From Clostridiaceae bacterium (GTDB lineage: Bacteria; Bacillota_A; Clostridia; Acetivibrionales; Acetivibrionaceae), in contig JAAZCB010000691.1 of assembly GCA_012513545.1 (NCBI GenBank), forward strand, positions 1 to 9,008: a stretch of 9,008 nt of DNA, in the 5' to 3' direction. Below are positions 6,670 through 9,008 of this stretch, in pieces. The notes below the pieces were generated by a model, which ran no database searches, was not told where the DNA came from, and worked only from the letters and a program-made list of their open reading frames with translations. Each line of letters opens with the position of its first letter. Position 1 is the stretch's first letter. The translations under genes were made by a program, and so were the position numbers.

Positions 6670-8817
6670 TCAATCCCCCTTAATATTACTAAAGCACTTT
6701 GCCAATTCTTCCACGTTCAAAACTCCCTTTTCCATCTGATTGATTGCATATTCAAGTTCTTTTTCCAGGTCTGCCGCTTTCATTTTATCAGCTAAGACTC
6801 CCGGTTGCCTGATTTCGTTATATATATGCCTTGAAAGTTTCTTAATGGTTGGGTAACTGAATACATCACTCAAAGCTATTCTAACCGACAGCTTTTCCAG
6901 CAAAAGGTCGTATATCCGTCCTAATAGAATTGAATCGGCTCCCATATTAAAAAAACTATCCTCAACATCAATATCATCGGTTCCCAAAACATCGCGGAAA
7001 ATATCCAGCACCATAGTTTCTATGCTGATTAATTCATCCGATATCAAGTTTGAACTGAAAACATCTCCACTTTTTCCTGAATTACTGCTAAACTCCCGCG
7101 ACTGTTTTTTGATTTCATCATAAAGTCTGGAGAGTTCCTCCAATAACTGGTCGAACTCATTCTCCAGGTACATTTCACGAAATTTGTGTCTCTGTATCTT
7201 TCCGCTTGTAGTTTTGGGCATTTTCCTTACAGGCACTACTTCCTTAAGCTCAACCCCCATTTGACTTCCGATATGCTCTTTAAGGGCTAAGGCAAGAGGA
7301 ATAAACTCTTTCAACTCCTTTTTATATATAACAAAAAGGTAAATATCATCAGTACATGTCTTTTCATTGGGTATACCACAGGCGGCAATTTCTCCGAGGG
7401 CAAATTCCCGAATGCCTTCAGCTACTCTTTCAATGTCGTGGGGATAGTAATTCTGTCCATTGACAAAAATAATGTCTTTGACTCTTCCCGTTACCAACAA
7501 CCGTCCGTTTCTCATAAATCCCAAATCACCGGTTCTTAACCAACCGTCGGAAGTCATTACCTCTCTTGTAGCTTTCTCGTTGTTATAATATCCCCGGGTT
7601 ACATTTCTGCCTTTAATCTGAATATGTCCAACAATGTTTTCCGGGAGCTCCCCGTCATTGTCATCACAAATGCGAATAAAGCAGTTCTCAACACTGTTGC
7701 CCAAATCTACAAGTCTAACATTATTCTCCCCGTCACAATAATGTTCACTTACTTTTTTGCCTACCGACAGATCAGTTCTGTCAACATCCACATGTGAAAA
7801 ACCTTCCCCCGGCGTGGGAAAGCTTACAGCCAAACTTGCTTCTGCCAGTCCATAGACATTGAACATGGTATTTTCTTTCAATCCGTAAATCGACATAGTA
7901 TTCAGAAACTCTTTGCACAAGTCATAAGAAATTGGTTCGGCACCATTGAATATAAGCTTGACATGAGATAAATCCCAGTCCCTTGCAGTTTCTGGTTTGT
8001 ATAAAGTAAGAAAATACTTATATCCGAAATTCGGAGAGGATGTGACAGTGGCTTTATGACTTGACAGCTTTTCAACCCACAGCGCAGGTCTCCTGATAAA
8101 AAGGGAAGTCGGCATAATATATTGATTCGTACCTGCTGTAAGCGGACCGAGATGAAACCCTATCAATCCCATGTCATGTGTCAGCGGCATCCAGCTAAGT
8201 GTTGCATCACTTTCTCCATAATAGCAGCCTTTGATGATTGCATAAATATTCGTCAACAAATTGCCATGGGTCAAAACAACACCTTTTGGTTCTCCTGTCG
8301 AACCTGATGAAAATTGTACAAAAGCAATGTCTTCCGGTTTCACACTGCATATCATTCCTTTTTTACCACAACTTATAATTTCTTCCCATATAACAGTTCT
8401 GTTTTCAAACAATTCAAAAGATTTTTCTTTATTGTATTCTTTTGAGTATTTCTCAAGAAGGCTCAGTGTTTTTTGGTTAATGATAAGAAAAGGCTCCTTC
8501 AGTGTTTCCCATATCCTGAATACTTTTGCCTTATGTTCATCATTATTTCCCACAGTAACCGGTATAGGAATAATTCCTCCTAACAGGCATGCCCAAAAGA
8601 TTTCAACAAACGCCCGGTTATCATCTATCTGGAACAATAATTCATTGCCCTGATTTACCCCTGCCTCCTGTAAGTAGCCTAATATGCCTAGAGCATTATT
8701 ATAAAGCTCTTTATAGGAAACAAATTCCTCATCATTTTCTCCGTTAATAAAGATAATACCTTTATCTTCCATACAGCCTTTTGCCTTAATAACCTCACAC
8801 AAGCTTTCAAATTGCAT
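6670..8817 (-). CDS. Fatty-acyl-AMP ligase fused to an acyl carrier protein (loading protein)
   Basis: This 715-residue protein should activate a free fatty acid with ATP and transfer it to its own ACP, starting the lipopeptide. The ligase (1-575) has the P-loop SSGSTGEPKG (170-179), WMPLTHDMGLIG (209-220), FNGAEP (290-295), YGLAEA (322-327), the adenine/ribose region GDLG (430-433), GRVKDI (444-449) and NGQNYYPHDIE (453-463), and Lys540 in TTSGKIQR. The WMPLxHDMGLIG and NGQNxYPxDIE patterns and the RRPALWVEKLS stretch are typical of FAAL-type ligases rather than acyl-CoA synthetases; chain length cannot be read from them. The ACP spans about 598-668, with Ser629 in MGADSI. Residues 680-710 form a helix-Gly-helix tail that could dock on the next protein. 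ATG 8817 is chosen because GAGGGG lies 7 nt upstream. The frame extends to a GTG at 8883, but that codon has no ribosome site and its 22 extra residues do not resemble the family. Confidence 0.95.
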   Translation of the reverse strand: MQFESLCEVIKAKGCMEDKGIIFINGENDEEFVSYKELYNNALGILGYLQEAGVNQGNELLFQIDDNRAFVEIFWACLLGGIIPIPVTVGNNDEHKAKVFRIWETLKEPFLIINQKTLSLLEKYSKEYNKEKSFELFENRTVIWEEIISCGKKGMICSVKPEDIAFVQFSSGSTGEPKGVVLTHGNLLTNIYAIIKGCYYGESDATLSWMPLTHDMGLIGFHLGPLTAGTNQYIMPTSLFIRRPALWVEKLSSHKATVTSSPNFGYKYFLTLYKPETARDWDLSHVKLIFNGAEPISYDLCKEFLNTMSIYGLKENTMFNVYGLAEASLAVSFPTPGEGFSHVDVDRTDLSVGKKVSEHYCDGENNVRLVDLGNSVENCFIRICDDNDGELPENIVGHIQIKGRNVTRGYYNNEKATREVMTSDGWLRTGDLGFMRNGRLLVTGRVKDIIFVNGQNYYPHDIERVAEGIREFALGEIAACGIPNEKTCTDDIYLFVIYKKELKEFIPLALALKEHIGSQMGVELKEVVPVRKMPKTTSGKIQRHKFREMYLENEFDQLLEELSRLYDEIKKQSREFSSNSGKSGDVFSSNLISDELISIETMVLDIFRDVLGTDDIDVEDSFFNMGADSILLGRIYDLLLEKLSVRIALSDVFSYPTIKKLSRHIYNEIRQPGVLADKMKAADLEKELEYAINQMEKGVLNVEELAKCFSNIKGD
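6675..6681 (-). promoter_or_regulatory. Ribosome binding site of the PKS-NRPS gene, inside the end of the FAAL gene
   Basis: AAGGGGG lies within the last codons of the FAAL gene (encoding Lys-Gly), 9 nt before ATG 6665. Ribosomes finishing the FAAL stop at 6672-6670 are therefore next to the new start. This predicts translational coupling and similar amounts of the two partner proteins. Confidence 0.7.
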
Positions 8818-8822
8818 ATTTT

Positions 8823-8830
8823 CACCCCTC
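8823..8830 (-). promoter_or_regulatory. Ribosome binding site of the FAAL-ACP gene (decides the start)
   Basis: GAGGGGTG precedes ATG 8817; the GAGGGG core is 7 nt away, a good spacing. It supports starting the protein at MQFESLCEV rather than at the upstream GTG 8883. Confidence 0.7.
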
Positions 8831-8912
8831 GAAGCCTCCGTTAGTGTTCCACATAAAATAAAGAGAATTTCACTACGGGACACAGTCAGCTTTTCACTTA
8901 ATTTGATTTCAG

Positions 8913-8948
8913 AATATTTATAGATATCTCTATGGTATCAATTATCAA
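8913..8948 (-). promoter_or_regulatory. Possible second promoter with tandem TTGATA boxes
   Basis: Two TTGATA copies stand seven bases apart (8948-8943 and 8941-8936). The inner one is followed after 17 nt by AATATT (8918-8913), a four-of-six match to TATAAT; TATAAA (8922-8917) lies between at poor spacing. The repeated box could be a -35 element or an operator half-site. The evidence is base pattern only. Confidence 0.22.
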
Positions 8949-8966
8949 CTGCTGAGCTTATCAGGC

Positions 8967-8972
8967 ATTATA
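8967..8972 (-). promoter_or_regulatory. Possible -10 element (TATAAT) upstream of the operon
   Basis: A perfect TATAAT on the minus strand lies 149 nt before ATG 8817. The -35 region at about 17-19 nt upstream (around GGACAAGA) matches TTGACA poorly and there is no extended TGn. In AT-rich DNA such a hexamer is common, so this is only a candidate. Confidence 0.25.
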
Positions 8973-9008
8973 AAGTTTCTAAAAAGATGTCTTGTCCCTG
9001 TTGAATCA

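Larger units (their letters stand above)
8818..9008 (-). other. Leader / intergenic region upstream of the FAAL-ACP gene
   Basis: This 191-nt stretch holds no recognisable gene beyond the ribosome site and promoter candidates listed separately. One minus-strand frame entering from the right edge is open for 12 codons (ending GQDIFLETL, stop at 8970-8968) and could be the tail of an upstream gene. Another frame is also open for 20 codons, so this cannot be decided. No strong terminator hairpin is visible, so transcription may also arrive from further upstream. Confidence 0.5.

Noticed and set aside
8818..8883. N-terminal extension of the FAAL from GTG 8883
   Set aside because: There is no ribosome site before the GTG, while ATG 8817 has one at ideal spacing; the extra residues do not resemble FAAL N-termini.
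8922..8929. AGATATCT palindrome in the leader
   Set aside because: It is eight bases, AT-rich and unrepeated; not enough to call an operator.

Overview
The window is a fragment of a lipopeptide (polyketide synthase / non-ribosomal peptide synthetase) assembly-line cluster. Base composition is AT-rich, ATA and AGA codons are frequent, the ribosome sites are strong and purine-rich, and the genes are tightly packed. This suggests a Firmicute, probably a clostridium; the species cannot be named from the sequence. All three genes lie on the minus strand and read right to left as one apparent operon. I see no RNA gene, mobile element or CRISPR array.

Right to left: (1) 9008-8818 is a non-coding leader with weak promoter candidates. 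(2) 8817-6670 encodes a 715-residue loading protein: a fatty-acyl-AMP ligase (FAAL), an acyl carrier protein (ACP) and a C-terminal helical tail that looks like a docking element. (3) 6665-1473 encodes a 1730-residue hybrid enzyme with N-terminal docking helices, ketosynthase (KS), an AT-less linker, ketoreductase (KR), carrier protein and a complete condensation (C) domain. (4) 1457-1, running off the left edge, encodes an NRPS subunit that begins with only the C-terminal half of a C domain, followed by an adenylation (A) domain cut just after core motif A4.

Inferred chemistry: the FAAL activates a free fatty acid and loads it on its own ACP. The KS extends it by one malonyl unit. No acyltransferase domain is present, so malonyl must come from a separate (trans) AT. 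The KR, with an intact Lys-Ser-Tyr-Asn set and a B-type Asp, reduces the beta-keto group. The terminal C domain then joins the resulting 3-hydroxyacyl chain to the first amino acid, selected by the next subunit's A domain. The expected product class is a beta-hydroxyacyl lipopeptide. The order resembles the start of iturin-type synthases, but is split over two proteins and has a KR where those have an aminotransferase.

The most striking unexplained signals are a perfect inverted repeat with 18-bp arms inside the third gene (835-872), and the orphan half C domain that follows a gene already ending in a full C domain.
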